Shown piece after piece: positions 1-7,499 of a stretch of 21,189 nucleotides of DNA. The stretch's first letter is position 1; every line of letters begins with the position of its first letter. The translations under genes were made by a program, and so were the position numbers. The notes below the pieces were generated by a model, which worked only from the letters and a program-made list of their open reading frames with translations, was not told the DNA's origin and ran no database searches. The DNA comes from Bacteroidia bacterium (GTDB lineage Bacteria > Bacteroidota > Bacteroidia > B-17B0 > Aurantibacillaceae), in the NCBI GenBank assembly GCA_014379485.1, contig JACMLS010000666.1:1-21189 (forward strand), read 5' to 3'.

Positions 1-1
1 C

Positions 2-223
2 TATCCTTTCAACACAGACTCCATGCGTTTTTATTCCGAGGCTGTTACAGCAGTAGGTGCTTATGCCTGCGTGCAAAATTTTTACAAATTCAAATCCGAT
101 CTCGGAATAGGCCTTACCGTTTTTGGCGAATACAACAAGCAACGCTACCTTTTTGGAATTCGTGTGGAATTATTCTTCTCCGGCGCCTTTAGGGGTGATA
201 AGAGACGGAAGATTGAGAATTGA
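2..223 (+). CDS. C-terminal part of an unknown protein (5' truncated by window edge)
   Basis: The frame is open from base 2 to a TGA at 221-223, giving 73 residues without a start, so this is probably the end of a gene that begins outside the window. A Met codon at 23 is available but need not be the start. The segment around GLTVFGEYNKQRYLFGIRV alternates hydrophobic and polar residues and runs into ELFF, as the last strands of an outer-membrane beta-barrel often do. A short basic tail (RGDKRRKIEN) follows. I do not recognise the family. The barrel idea is inference from a short stretch only, and this could be another beta-rich envelope protein. Confidence 0.5.
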   Translation, partial: YPFNTDSMRFYSEAVTAVGAYACVQNFYKFKSDLGIGLTVFGEYNKQRYLFGIRVELFFSGAFRGDKRRKIEN

Positions 224-258
224 AATGCTAGAGGGAAAAATTCCTAAAACCCTTTTCG

Positions 259-266
259 TATCTTCG
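259..266 (+). promoter_or_regulatory. Possible -7 box of the dxr promoter
   Basis: TATCTTCG matches 7 of 8 positions of the Bacteroidota -7 consensus TAnnTTTG. It lies about 115 bases upstream of the dxr start. No convincing -33 TTG was found at the expected spacing, so this is tentative. Confidence 0.35.
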
Positions 267-308
267 CCTAAGATTTTCATAGCAACTAATTAAACGAATT
301 TTTTTTCA

Positions 309-327
309 TCCCGATAATTTATCGGGA
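309..327. repeat. Perfect 19-base palindrome in the dxr leader
   Basis: TCCCGATAATTTATCGGGA has two 9-base arms that pair perfectly around one central T. No U-tract follows on the plus strand, so it is not a standard terminator. It lies in the inferred 5' leader of dxr. Similar CCCGATA...TATCGGG palindromes are, to my recollection, scattered in Bacteroidota genomes; that part is not shown by this window. Confidence 0.6.
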
Positions 328-381
328 CAACGTTCGCAACGGGAAAAACGAAACAACAACTAACGAAACAATTTTTATTCT

Positions 382-1557
382 GTGAGTACTAACGACGAAC
401 AACAAACAAAGAAACGCATCGCAGTAATGGGTTCCACCGGTTCCATCGGCACGCAGGCGCTTGACGTGATTCGTGCAAACAAAGATCATTTTACTGCAGA
501 AGTTTTAACGGCTGGTTCTAATTCAGATCTATTAATAAAACAAGCACTCGAGTTTCAACCAAACGCTGTGGTGATTGCTGATGAAAAAGAATATCAGAAA
601 GTAAAAGAGGCTTTGCTGCCGCACGATATAAAAGTTTTTGCGGGAGAAAAATCGCTGGTGCAGATCGTAGAAATGGAAAGTATTGATATGGTGCTCGCTT
701 CTATTGTTGGGTATGCGGGACTTTCTTCAACAATAAACGCTATCAAAAATAAAAAACCAATTGCTTTAGCGAATAAAGAAACGTTGGTTGTTGCGGGAGA
801 AATTGTAACACGCACCGCACTGGAAAATGCTGTAAATCTTTTTCCGGTAGATTCTGAACACAGCGCAATTTTTCAATGCCTGGCAGGAGAATTTCACAAT
901 AAGATCGAAAAAATTTATCTCACGGCAAGCGGCGGCCCATTTCGCGGAAAGAAAAAAGATTTTTTGCAGAACGTAAAAAAAGAGCAGGCGCTCAAGCATC
1001 CAAACTGGAGCATGGGCGAAAAAATTACAATAGATTCTGCTACCATGATGAATAAAGGTTTGGAGATCATTGAAGCAAAGTGGCTCTTCAGTTTAAAAAA
1101 AGAACAGATAGATGTAATCATCCACCCACAATCAATTATTCATTCTATTGTACAATTTGAAGACGGAAGCATGAAAGCGCAAATGGGTTTGCCTGATATG
1201 AAACTGCCCATTCAGTATGCATTCACTTATCCGGACAGGATCCCTTCTTCTTTTCCGCGTTTCGATTTTTTAAACTACCCGCAACTCACATTCGAAAAAC
1301 CTGATCACGAAAGTTTTCCGGCCATACAAATGGCTTTAGACTGTTTGCAGAAAGGAGGCAATTTGGCCTGTGCTTTAAATGCGGCTAATGAAATTGCAGT
1401 GCATGCTTTTTTGCACGATAAAATTTCTTTTTTGGATATAGCAGCTACAGTAGAAAAAGTATTGGGAAAAATTAACTTTGTTCAGTCTCCATCGATTGAG
1501 ACCCTGATGGAAACGGATAAAACGGCAAGAACGCTGGCAAAGGAAATTACCGGATAA
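382..1557 (+). CDS. dxr: 1-deoxy-D-xylulose 5-phosphate reductoisomerase
   Basis: Dxr catalyses the second step of the MEP isoprenoid pathway: NADPH-dependent conversion of 1-deoxyxylulose 5-phosphate to 2-C-methyl-erythritol 4-phosphate, in the cytosol. At 391 residues it has the normal family length. The N-terminal NADPH-binding loop GSTGSIG is at 17-23. The metal ligands appear as D157 and E159 in PVDSEHSAIFQ, and E228 in MMNKGLEIIEAKW. The substrate-site residues S183 (TASGGPFRG), H206 and W209 (HPNWSMG), S219, N224 and K225 are all present, as is the C-terminal LNAANEIAVHAFL motif. The start is GTG at 382, with an A-rich upstream region and no Shine-Dalgarno, which is normal for Bacteroidota. 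The next gene is rseP, a common pairing in this phylum. Nothing is missing or broken. Confidence 0.97.
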   Translation: MSTNDEQQTKKRIAVMGSTGSIGTQALDVIRANKDHFTAEVLTAGSNSDLLIKQALEFQPNAVVIADEKEYQKVKEALLPHDIKVFAGEKSLVQIVEMESIDMVLASIVGYAGLSSTINAIKNKKPIALANKETLVVAGEIVTRTALENAVNLFPVDSEHSAIFQCLAGEFHNKIEKIYLTASGGPFRGKKKDFLQNVKKEQALKHPNWSMGEKITIDSATMMNKGLEIIEAKWLFSLKKEQIDVIIHPQSIIHSIVQFEDGSMKAQMGLPDMKLPIQYAFTYPDRIPSSFPRFDFLNYPQLTFEKPDHESFPAIQMALDCLQKGGNLACALNAANEIAVHAFLHDKISFLDIAATVEKVLGKINFVQSPSIETLMETDKTARTLAKEITG

Positions 1558-1561
1558 AATG

Positions 1562-1638
1562 GGGAATAGGGGATAGGCAATAGAGAATAGGGAACCTTTC
1601 GCCAGTATAATCTTCCCTATTGCCTGACCCCTATTCCC
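1562..1638. repeat. Long inverted repeat between dxr and rseP
   Basis: Bases 1562-1583 and 1617-1638 are reverse complements over 22 positions with two mismatches, around a 33-base loop. The arms consist of word-like units (aataggg, ataggcaata). A hairpin could form at the end of the dxr message, but no U-tract follows, so it is not a classical intrinsic terminator. It sits just upstream of the rseP -7 box. Confidence 0.7.
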
Positions 1639-1676
1639 TATCTCCTCTCAACCCCAAGCTATTCAGAGGAAAATGC

Positions 1677-1684
1677 TACCTTTG
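1677..1684 (+). promoter_or_regulatory. -7 box of the rseP promoter
   Basis: TACCTTTG is a full match to the Bacteroidota -7 consensus TAnnTTTG and ends 17 bases before the rseP ATG, giving a short leader. No clear -33 TTG is visible upstream. It suggests rseP has its own promoter besides any read-through from dxr. Confidence 0.65.
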
Positions 1685-1701
1685 CACCTTAAATTTTTAT
1701 T

Positions 1702-3033
1702 ATGGGCGTACAGTTTGCGCAGTTGTTACTCACACTCACCATCCTCATCGTTTTGCACGAAGGTGGTCACTTTTTTTTCGCACGTTTATTTAAAACAAGA
1801 GTAGAAAAGTTTTACCTGTTTTTCGATTTCCTTTTTCCAATTTCTACCTTAATGAAATTTTCTCTTTTCAAGTTTAAAAAAGGAGATACTGAATACGGTA
1901 TTGGCTGGTTTCCATTAGGTGGTTATGTGCAGATTGCAGGAATGGTGGATGAGCAAATGGATACGGAGCATTTGAATAAACCGGCAGAACCCTGGGAATT
2001 CAGAGCCAAACCAAGGTGGCAGCGCATGCTTATTATGATGGGCGGAATTATTGTAAATATTATTGTGGGAATTTTAATTTTCTGGATGACCAACTGGTAT
2101 TACGGTAAAACATATCTGCCATTAGAAAATGTAAAATACGGAATTGCCTGCGATTCTCTGGCATTAACAATGGGATTTCAGGACGGTGATAAAATTGTAA
2201 CGGTTGACAATAAAAAAGTTCGTGATCTCAATCACGTAATAATAGATATTATTCTTGATCAGCCAAAAGCAGTTCAGGTAGATCGCAACGGTACTATTGT
2301 AAATATTCCGATCAAAGAAGAATTCATCAGTAAATTAATTAAACAGCGCAAGGCAGGATTTATTTATCCGCGCTTTCCGAGTGAAATTGATTCGGTTATG
2401 GCAAAATCACCCGCTGAATCCGGAGGTCTGAAAAAAGGTGACCGTATTATTGCTGTGAATGGACAGGTTATTGCATTCCATTCGGATTTGCAGCGCTTTA
2501 CGCACATTAAAAGTAATAAGGGTAAACAAGCTGCTTTTACGATTATAAGAGGTAACGATACGATAGAAAAAAGTATAAAAATTGATACCAACGGAACAAT
2601 TGGATTTTTTCCGAACATAGATAAATACCTTGAAGACAAACATGAGTCATTTACGTTTATCAGCGCATTGGGTGCAGGATGGAAACAGGCCACAGAAACA
2701 ATTATTCTGTACGCAAAAAATCTTAAAGTAATTTTTACGGTAAAAGATGCGCACAAACAAATCGGTGGTTTTTATTCAATGGCACAGGGCTTTGATACCG
2801 AATGGAACTGGCCTGATTTCTGGCAAAAAACCGGATTTATCTCTTTAGTGCTGGCTTTCATGAATTTTCTTCCTATTCCAATGTTAGACGGAGGGTATAT
2901 TTTGTTTCTTCTCATAGAAATGATCTTGCGCAGAAACATTCCTGAAAAATTCATTTACTACGCCAATTATGTAGGCCTTGTTTTAATTATGGCTCTCATG
3001 ATCTACGCCAATACAGACTGGCTCAGGTTTTAA
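1702..3033 (+). CDS. rseP: RseP-type site-2 intramembrane zinc metalloprotease
   Basis: This is an inner-membrane metalloprotease of the M50 family. In other bacteria its relatives cut anti-sigma factors and leftover signal peptides within the membrane. The zinc motif HEGGH is at residues 19-23 in the first membrane segment. The third zinc ligand lies in the C-terminal motif NFLPIPMLDGG (388-398, D396). Two PDZ-like segments lie between the membrane parts, around 142-205 (GFQDGDKIVTVDNKKV) and 227-300 (SPAESGGLKKGDRIIAVNG). Membrane segments are visible near 5-28, 112-132, 377-408 and 420-436. The length, 443 residues, is typical for Bacteroidota RseP. The start is an ATG 17 bases after a TAnnTTTG box. 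Substrates in this organism are unknown; RseP as an envelope stress protease is a family-level statement. Confidence 0.96.
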   Translation: MGVQFAQLLLTLTILIVLHEGGHFFFARLFKTRVEKFYLFFDFLFPISTLMKFSLFKFKKGDTEYGIGWFPLGGYVQIAGMVDEQMDTEHLNKPAEPWEFRAKPRWQRMLIMMGGIIVNIIVGILIFWMTNWYYGKTYLPLENVKYGIACDSLALTMGFQDGDKIVTVDNKKVRDLNHVIIDIILDQPKAVQVDRNGTIVNIPIKEEFISKLIKQRKAGFIYPRFPSEIDSVMAKSPAESGGLKKGDRIIAVNGQVIAFHSDLQRFTHIKSNKGKQAAFTIIRGNDTIEKSIKIDTNGTIGFFPNIDKYLEDKHESFTFISALGAGWKQATETIILYAKNLKVIFTVKDAHKQIGGFYSMAQGFDTEWNWPDFWQKTGFISLVLAFMNFLPIPMLDGGYILFLLIEMILRRNIPEKFIYYANYVGLVLIMALMIYANTDWLRF

Positions 3034-3088
3034 ACCTTGCGCTGTTAGCTTTAAAATTTGTTAATTTTCCTTTAGGGAACGATTTTTG

Positions 3089-3096
3089 TAACTTTA
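3089..3096 (+). promoter_or_regulatory. Possible -7 box for the exported protein gene at 3129
   Basis: TAACTTTA matches 7 of 8 positions of TAnnTTTG. If used, transcription would begin near 3102-3105. This would rule out the GTG at 3102 as the start and favour ATG 3129 (or 3117). Confidence 0.4.
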
Positions 3097-3128
3097 CAGA
3101 AGTGATCTCGTTACAAATGGTACACAAG

Positions 3129-3986
3129 ATGAAAACAAAATTACGTTCCAAAAAAACCTTCTTAGCGCCATTGCGTCTTAGCGAGAGATTAATTGTGTCC
3201 CTCCTTTTCGTTTTATTTTCCGGAGCAATTTTTTCTCAGACAACTATCAGCAACGACACCGCAAAAAAATCTGTCTTCGCAACCAATCCCATTACCACAA
3301 AACATAAAATTTTAGTGTTGCCCTTCAACAATAAAATGTACATGAGCGAAATAGATCATGTAATAAATGCAGAAACAAAACAAAATCAGAAAGAAATCCG
3401 CTGGGGCTTTAAAGACGGAATAGATGAGCAGTTGTGCAAAAAATTAAAATCTAAGTACGATGTGGTTTCTTTGATTGAAGATACCGTAAAAAATAAAAAA
3501 GAAATTGGGATGGTTATTGCCGGTGTAAATTATTCTTACGATAAAGTTCCGGTACAGGAAAAATACAAAGCCCCTAAAAGTGATTACAAACAGGAAAATC
3601 AGGTAAAGAAAGGGCAGATCGCAGACGAAGTAAATTACGATGCGCGTTTTATGAACGCAAAGATCCGCGATAAAGAATTGCTGACCAGCCTGAACAAAAA
3701 ATATAAAACCGACGTGTTTGTTTTTGTAAACGAATTAGATCTGAAAGCGCCCCCAATGGTAAACGGAGATTTGGCGGCTGACAAAAACAGAACGGCGGTA
3801 ATTCATTACACCGTCTTTAACCTTGCCGGAAAAGAAATTAATTCTGGCACAGTAAGCGTTAAATTTCCGAAGAACGCAAACAGCCCCGATAAAATTTCTT
3901 CCTCTTACATTTCAAAAGCCATGGAAGAAATTGCAGCACGTGTAGATAAAGCGCTCAATCCTCCATCGTTGGTTACCGGTAAATAA
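3129..3986 (+). CDS. Exported protein of unknown function
   Basis: The protein has 285 residues from the ATG at 3129. GTG 3102 and ATG 3117 are in-frame alternatives but lie on or next to the probable promoter box. A long basic n-region is followed by a hydrophobic stretch (LIVSLLFVLFSGAIFSQ) that looks like a signal peptide ending at Ser-Gln. The mature part opens with KHKILVLPFNNKMYMSEIDHV. A 'lifts-off' strand of this kind (KILVLPF) is seen in periplasmic lipoprotein-like domains of the CsgG/LpoB sort, but the similarity is too slight to assign a family. The rest is mixed helix and strand, rich in Lys, with no catalytic motif that I can recognise. The n-region is encoded by a stretch with two copies of TCTTAGCG (3160-3167 and 3176-3183). 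It follows rseP by 95 bases and may be separately transcribed. The location is probably periplasm or outer membrane. Confidence 0.85.
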   Translation: MKTKLRSKKTFLAPLRLSERLIVSLLFVLFSGAIFSQTTISNDTAKKSVFATNPITTKHKILVLPFNNKMYMSEIDHVINAETKQNQKEIRWGFKDGIDEQLCKKLKSKYDVVSLIEDTVKNKKEIGMVIAGVNYSYDKVPVQEKYKAPKSDYKQENQVKKGQIADEVNYDARFMNAKIRDKELLTSLNKKYKTDVFVFVNELDLKAPPMVNGDLAADKNRTAVIHYTVFNLAGKEINSGTVSVKFPKNANSPDKISSSYISKAMEEIAARVDKALNPPSLVTGK

Positions 3987-4001
3987 TTTTCCGCCTTTTT
4001 C

Positions 4002-4069
4002 AACCACAATAGAAACAATAGAGCACATAGAATAATTTCTCTATTGTGTTCTATGTTTCTATTGTGGTT
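4002..4069. terminator. Very long hairpin between convergent genes
   Basis: AACCACAATAGAAACA (4002-4017) is the exact reverse complement of 4054-4069. The inner bases 4019-4031 pair with 4040-4053, with one G-T pair and one bulge, so the stem is close to 29 bp with a small loop. It lies between the stop codons of two convergent genes, and its right arm reaches the first base of the minus-strand stop codon. There is no U-tract on either side, so any termination role would be by structure or RNA processing. The arms are built from repeated words (ctattgtg, ttctatg). Confidence 0.65.
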
Positions 4070-5496
4070 CAGAAGAGTTTTCGCTCTACCCACTTCAGGT
4101 AGTAAAAATGGCCGCGTGAGTTTTGGTGATAAGGAGTTTTTTCGTAGGCCAACAGTTTTTCTTTTATAGCAGTAAGATTTTTTTCTGAAGGTTTTTGAAT
4201 TTGCCTTGTAATGAAATTTAAAAAAGTTCTCTCAAAAGAATCGGCTGAATGTGTTTTTGAAAAATATCTTTGGGCTGAGCGGATTTTGTTTTCTGCAAGT
4301 TCTTCTTCGCCGCTTTCAAAAAGCAAAACAATTTCGAGCAGCAAAGCATAATTGTAGTAATGCAAAATATCTTTACAGTTTTCATTTTGCAACATACGGT
4401 ACAACCATTTTTTTGCTTCCTTAAAATTATCATTCAAAAAACCGGAGATAGAAGAGTAGTAAAAAAAACTCAGCAGCTTTGCAGTGCTCATTTTTGAAGC
4501 TTGTGTAAGCACCAGGTTTTCGTTTTTGTCTGAAAAGGCAACAGCTTTTTCATATTCCTCCCGCATTAAAAAATACACAACGCCCCAGATCAGCTTTTGC
4601 TCTGTTTTCAAAGGTTTATTTCCCTCGCACTCAGCGTGAATTTTTTCTAATTGCAAAAAATATTTTTCGAAAAGAGAAACATTGAAAGCATTAAAAGCAA
4701 GATTTAAAATGTTTCCGAAAATGAGTAATTTTTTGCGGGGGTTCTTGAGCTCTTTTCCTTCCAGGTTTTCCAGTTGCCTGATCTTGTAGTGCAGGGCTTT
4801 TTCATGATCGCCCCAGGTATTGTAATACAAACAGAGCGTGGTAAAATAAGAGTCAAGATTTTCGGGCAGAATTTTATCTTCTCTTTTTTCAAGACTCGAT
4901 TCCCTTATAAGTGCATACACTTCTTCTTCATCTTTTTTTGATTTGATCATTTCATTTTTATACACCCAGTTCATAAGAGTGTTGTTTACCCACATAATAC
5001 TGTTGTAATCGCTCATTAGCTGCAACAACCTTGCTTCTTCTTCAAATAAAGGAATGCAATCTTTTTGCCGCATACTCAGATAATCAAATTCAAGTTTTAA
5101 TACCTGCAGCATGTGTTTGTTCAGGTTGTTTTTCTTTGCAAACTCTTTAGTTTTTTTTAAATGTTTTTCAAAAGCACTATTCTGCGTTTTATCAAACAGA
5201 ATTTTTAAAACAGAAATAAGTTTGTTCATTTTAATCTCAGCAATATTTTTTGAATGAAATGCCGCAAGAGAATCTGTAATGGATTCAAAAAGATAATTTT
5301 TGAGTACAGCAAAATTTTTCAGAAATTTTTGGTTCGCGAATTTTTTCAGAATTTTTTCTTCCTCATAGTTTTCCTGTTTACAGATCTCATCAAACACCAA
5401 AACATAAACAGAATCCCCGAAAGCAGATGCGCGCTTTTTGTAGTAACCTTTTTCGTTACGGCTCATCGATTTTATCAGTTCATACAAAGGTTCCAT
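4069..5496 (-). CDS. Helical repeat (TPR-like) cytosolic protein of unknown function
   Basis: The protein has 475 residues starting at the ATG at 5496. A TTG four codons further upstream is possible but less likely. It is strongly alpha-helical and rich in Glu, Lys, Leu, Phe and Tyr, with no signal peptide or membrane segment. The opening MEPLYELIKSMSRNEKGYY resembles the conserved start (L-x-E-L-I-K-S-L-x-K-x-E-K-x-Y) of a family of large uncharacterised helical proteins common in Bacteroidota. Pairs of amphipathic helices with small and aromatic residues at TPR-like spacing run through the middle (for example DHEKALHYKIRQLENL and EEYEKAVAFSDKNENL). No enzyme motif is visible, so a protein-protein interaction role is only inferred. 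It converges with the gene ending at 3986, and the two share the hairpin at 4002-4069. Confidence 0.88.
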   Translation of the reverse strand: MEPLYELIKSMSRNEKGYYKKRASAFGDSVYVLVFDEICKQENYEEEKILKKFANQKFLKNFAVLKNYLFESITDSLAAFHSKNIAEIKMNKLISVLKILFDKTQNSAFEKHLKKTKEFAKKNNLNKHMLQVLKLEFDYLSMRQKDCIPLFEEEARLLQLMSDYNSIMWVNNTLMNWVYKNEMIKSKKDEEEVYALIRESSLEKREDKILPENLDSYFTTLCLYYNTWGDHEKALHYKIRQLENLEGKELKNPRKKLLIFGNILNLAFNAFNVSLFEKYFLQLEKIHAECEGNKPLKTEQKLIWGVVYFLMREEYEKAVAFSDKNENLVLTQASKMSTAKLLSFFYYSSISGFLNDNFKEAKKWLYRMLQNENCKDILHYYNYALLLEIVLLFESGEEELAENKIRSAQRYFSKTHSADSFERTFLNFITRQIQKPSEKNLTAIKEKLLAYEKTPYHQNSRGHFYYLKWVERKLF

Positions 5497-5651
5497 GTGC
5501 GGTTTCAAAAGCTAAGATAATGAATTTATAATATTCTAATATTCAGGTAGTTAATATCGTTTGTGACTTGATCAAAACCATCAAAAATTCAACGAATTGC
5601 ATTGTTGTTTGTGTTATAATGATTGAACTTGCTTTAAAATTAAAAACGACT

Positions 5652-5685
5652 AAAACCGCCTCCGCAAGGCTACTGCGGCTAAAAC
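5652..5685 (+). promoter_or_regulatory. Leader hairpin element, copy A (shared with 15609-15642)
   Basis: These 34 bases end at the base before the ATG of the T9SS propeller gene. They match 24 of 34 positions, without gaps, to the 34 bases before the ATG at 15643. A stem CCGC (5662-5665) pairs with GCGG (5675-5678) around a 9-base loop containing GGCTAC. In the other copy the stem is CCGT/ACGG, a compensatory change. The TAAAA just before the start codon is also shared. Its role is unknown; a translation or mRNA stability element is a guess. Confidence 0.5.
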
Positions 5686-7158
5686 ATGAAAAAAATTCTA
5701 CCACTTATTTTTTGCGTTTGTCAACTAATCTTGTCAGCGCAAAGCTATAATCAGACGCTGCTCTTTGGAACCGGAGAGTATGACCCAAACGCAAACTGGC
5801 ACGGAATTTTACGAATGGATAACAGCCAGACCTACAACAGTGGTACAGCTTTAACGCAATATACGCCTGATGGAGTTGTACCCATAAAAAGTTGTTATGA
5901 CAGTACTGTGTTTTTAAATTTTGCTCACGGAATGTATTATCATAACTCAGCAGACAGAATTTACCTTTCTACTTTATTCACCAACCAAACAAACACACTT
6001 ACAACAAACACGCTTACTGCTGTGGGCTCTATTGCGGTTTTTGATAACGGTTCTTCTATGAACGGAGCAACAAGTCCCACACGTCATATTTTTGGAAGCA
6101 ACACAGGCCTTACTCAACCACACGGATGCTGGTTAGATGAAAGCCGTGATATTTTATATGTGGCAAATACTTTTGGTGGAAATATTTTGGTGTTTGACAA
6201 TGCAAGCACTATTGATGGAAACGTGGCGCCCAACAGAACCATTTCTTATTCTACTATGGGAAAGCCTGTTTACATTTTTTGCGACGAAGCCAACGACCGG
6301 ATTTTTGTTACCTGTATGAACATGGGCGCGCCTCCGGGTGTGTTGCCTAAGGTAGTTGTTTACAATAACGCATCAACCTTAAGCGGAACAAGCCAAACCC
6401 CATCTGTAACAATACAAGGAAGCAACACACGGCTCGGTTTCAGAAATCCAACAGTACATAATTGCTGGTACAATTCTACAAACGGAATTCTGGCTGTGGG
6501 TCATCACACCCACGAGTTATTAATGTTTGACCTGAATAGTTTAAATTTAAATCCAGGTACACCCAGCGTAAATAATTTAAGCCCGCGTGTAATCAAGATC
6601 AATGAAATGGTGAATGATCTGGACACGATCAATCATAATCTTTATGGATTTTATTGGGATTTGGCAACCGATACCATGTATGTTTCTGACGGTTGGAGCG
6701 GATCTGCACCCGGAATGCAGGGAGGTCCGCAACCTGGTACCGCAAATAAAATCAGAGTGTTTGGCAATGTAAGCAGTGCGGCAACAAGCGGCATTGTAGC
6801 TCCGGCCAGAACAATTTGCTGGAGCAATTCAACTTCATACTGGCCACCGCAACCTGTATGGCTTAAAAAAATTTCTACCTCGGGTATAAATGATGTTTTT
6901 AATATTCATTCTGATGTTTTTATTTTTCCAAATCCGGCAACAACTATTCTCACGGTTTCATTAAGCAATCTTAAAGGGAAGAAAACCGAGTGCAGAATTT
7001 TTGACCTCAGCGGAAAACTACTTAAATCAGAAATTGTAATTCCCGAAGATGAAAAACAAAACATAACGCTGAATATTTCTGAATTAGCTGATGGAGTTTA
7101 CTTTGTGAAAGTGAAAGCTGAGGCGGGAGAAAGAACCATGAAATTGTTGAAGTATTAA
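5686..7158 (+). CDS. T9SS-exported beta-propeller protein
   Basis: The protein has 490 residues. A signal peptide occupies about residues 1-18 (MKKILPLIFCVCQLILSAQS). The body carries four visible propeller-like repeats with the pattern [I/V]-x-V-[F/Y]-x-N-x-S...G...P-x-R-x-I, near 116-166, 167-211, 223-274 and 356-393. Each ends in a strand such as ILYVANTFGGN or RIFVTCM, as in NHL/YVTN-type blades. The C-terminal 85 or so residues form a type A T9SS sorting domain: FPNPATT (414-420), then FDLSGKLLKS, ISELADGVYFVKV and a final MKLLKY. Export by Sec, then outer-membrane passage and cell-surface attachment or release by T9SS, follows from that domain. No catalytic motif is seen, so the function is unknown; binding or adhesion is plausible. 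The leader directly before the ATG resembles that of the gene at 15643. Confidence 0.92.
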   Translation: MKKILPLIFCVCQLILSAQSYNQTLLFGTGEYDPNANWHGILRMDNSQTYNSGTALTQYTPDGVVPIKSCYDSTVFLNFAHGMYYHNSADRIYLSTLFTNQTNTLTTNTLTAVGSIAVFDNGSSMNGATSPTRHIFGSNTGLTQPHGCWLDESRDILYVANTFGGNILVFDNASTIDGNVAPNRTISYSTMGKPVYIFCDEANDRIFVTCMNMGAPPGVLPKVVVYNNASTLSGTSQTPSVTIQGSNTRLGFRNPTVHNCWYNSTNGILAVGHHTHELLMFDLNSLNLNPGTPSVNNLSPRVIKINEMVNDLDTINHNLYGFYWDLATDTMYVSDGWSGSAPGMQGGPQPGTANKIRVFGNVSSAATSGIVAPARTICWSNSTSYWPPQPVWLKKISTSGINDVFNIHSDVFIFPNPATTILTVSLSNLKGKKTECRIFDLSGKLLKSEIVIPEDEKQNITLNISELADGVYFVKVKAEAGERTMKLLKY

Positions 7159-7499
7159 CCTGCCCATGAACCACTCCGTCCGGGGGTGTTCATTGCAAAA
7201 AATAAAGAAAATGCCACTAGAAATGCCATCCGTAATTGATTAAAGAGGCGTAAGACCAATATCTTCATTTAACATATCCCCAACTTTGTTTATTTCAGAA
7301 AATGAGATGAGGCAGGGTTCATTTCCCCAAAAAAAATGCAATATTTGCATAACTATCAAAGGGTAAATTTATTTTCTTTCCGATAATTGGATAAACATTC
7401 TGGTTTTATCCGTCAAAGTTATCATAATTGTCAAAATGAAAACATAAGTTACATTTAGACAACGATGTAAATCTGACCTTTAATCTGCTGAGAACGGAG
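7159..7499. other. Intergenic region without a gene
   Basis: No convincing coding frame is seen in these 341 bases. A weak hairpin (7168-7193; one bulge, about 9 bp) follows the propeller gene but lacks a U-tract. The palindrome ATGCAATATTTGCAT lies at 7336-7350. The remaining stretch up to the repressor start is AT-rich and could be its leader. Confidence 0.6.
7336..7350. promoter_or_regulatory. Palindrome, possible operator for the XRE-type regulator
   Basis: ATGCAA and TTGCAT form 6-base inverted arms around TAT. It lies about 150 bases upstream of a helix-turn-helix gene and overlaps a sequence close to a -7 box (AATATTTG). Autoregulation is a plausible but untested inference. Confidence 0.3.

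Noticed and set aside
2364..2756. 130-codon minus-strand frame inside rseP
   Set aside because: It lies fully antisense to a clearly coding, conserved protein and shows no recognisable family or signal. It is a shadow of the real gene.
5497..5508. Start of the helical repeat protein at TTG 5508
   Set aside because: The ATG four codons later directly precedes the family-like sequence EPLYELIKS. A non-ATG start is unnecessary.
5568..5750. 60-codon plus-strand frame overlapping the start of the T9SS propeller gene
   Set aside because: It runs through the intergenic leader and the signal-peptide codons in another frame, and nothing supports it as a gene.
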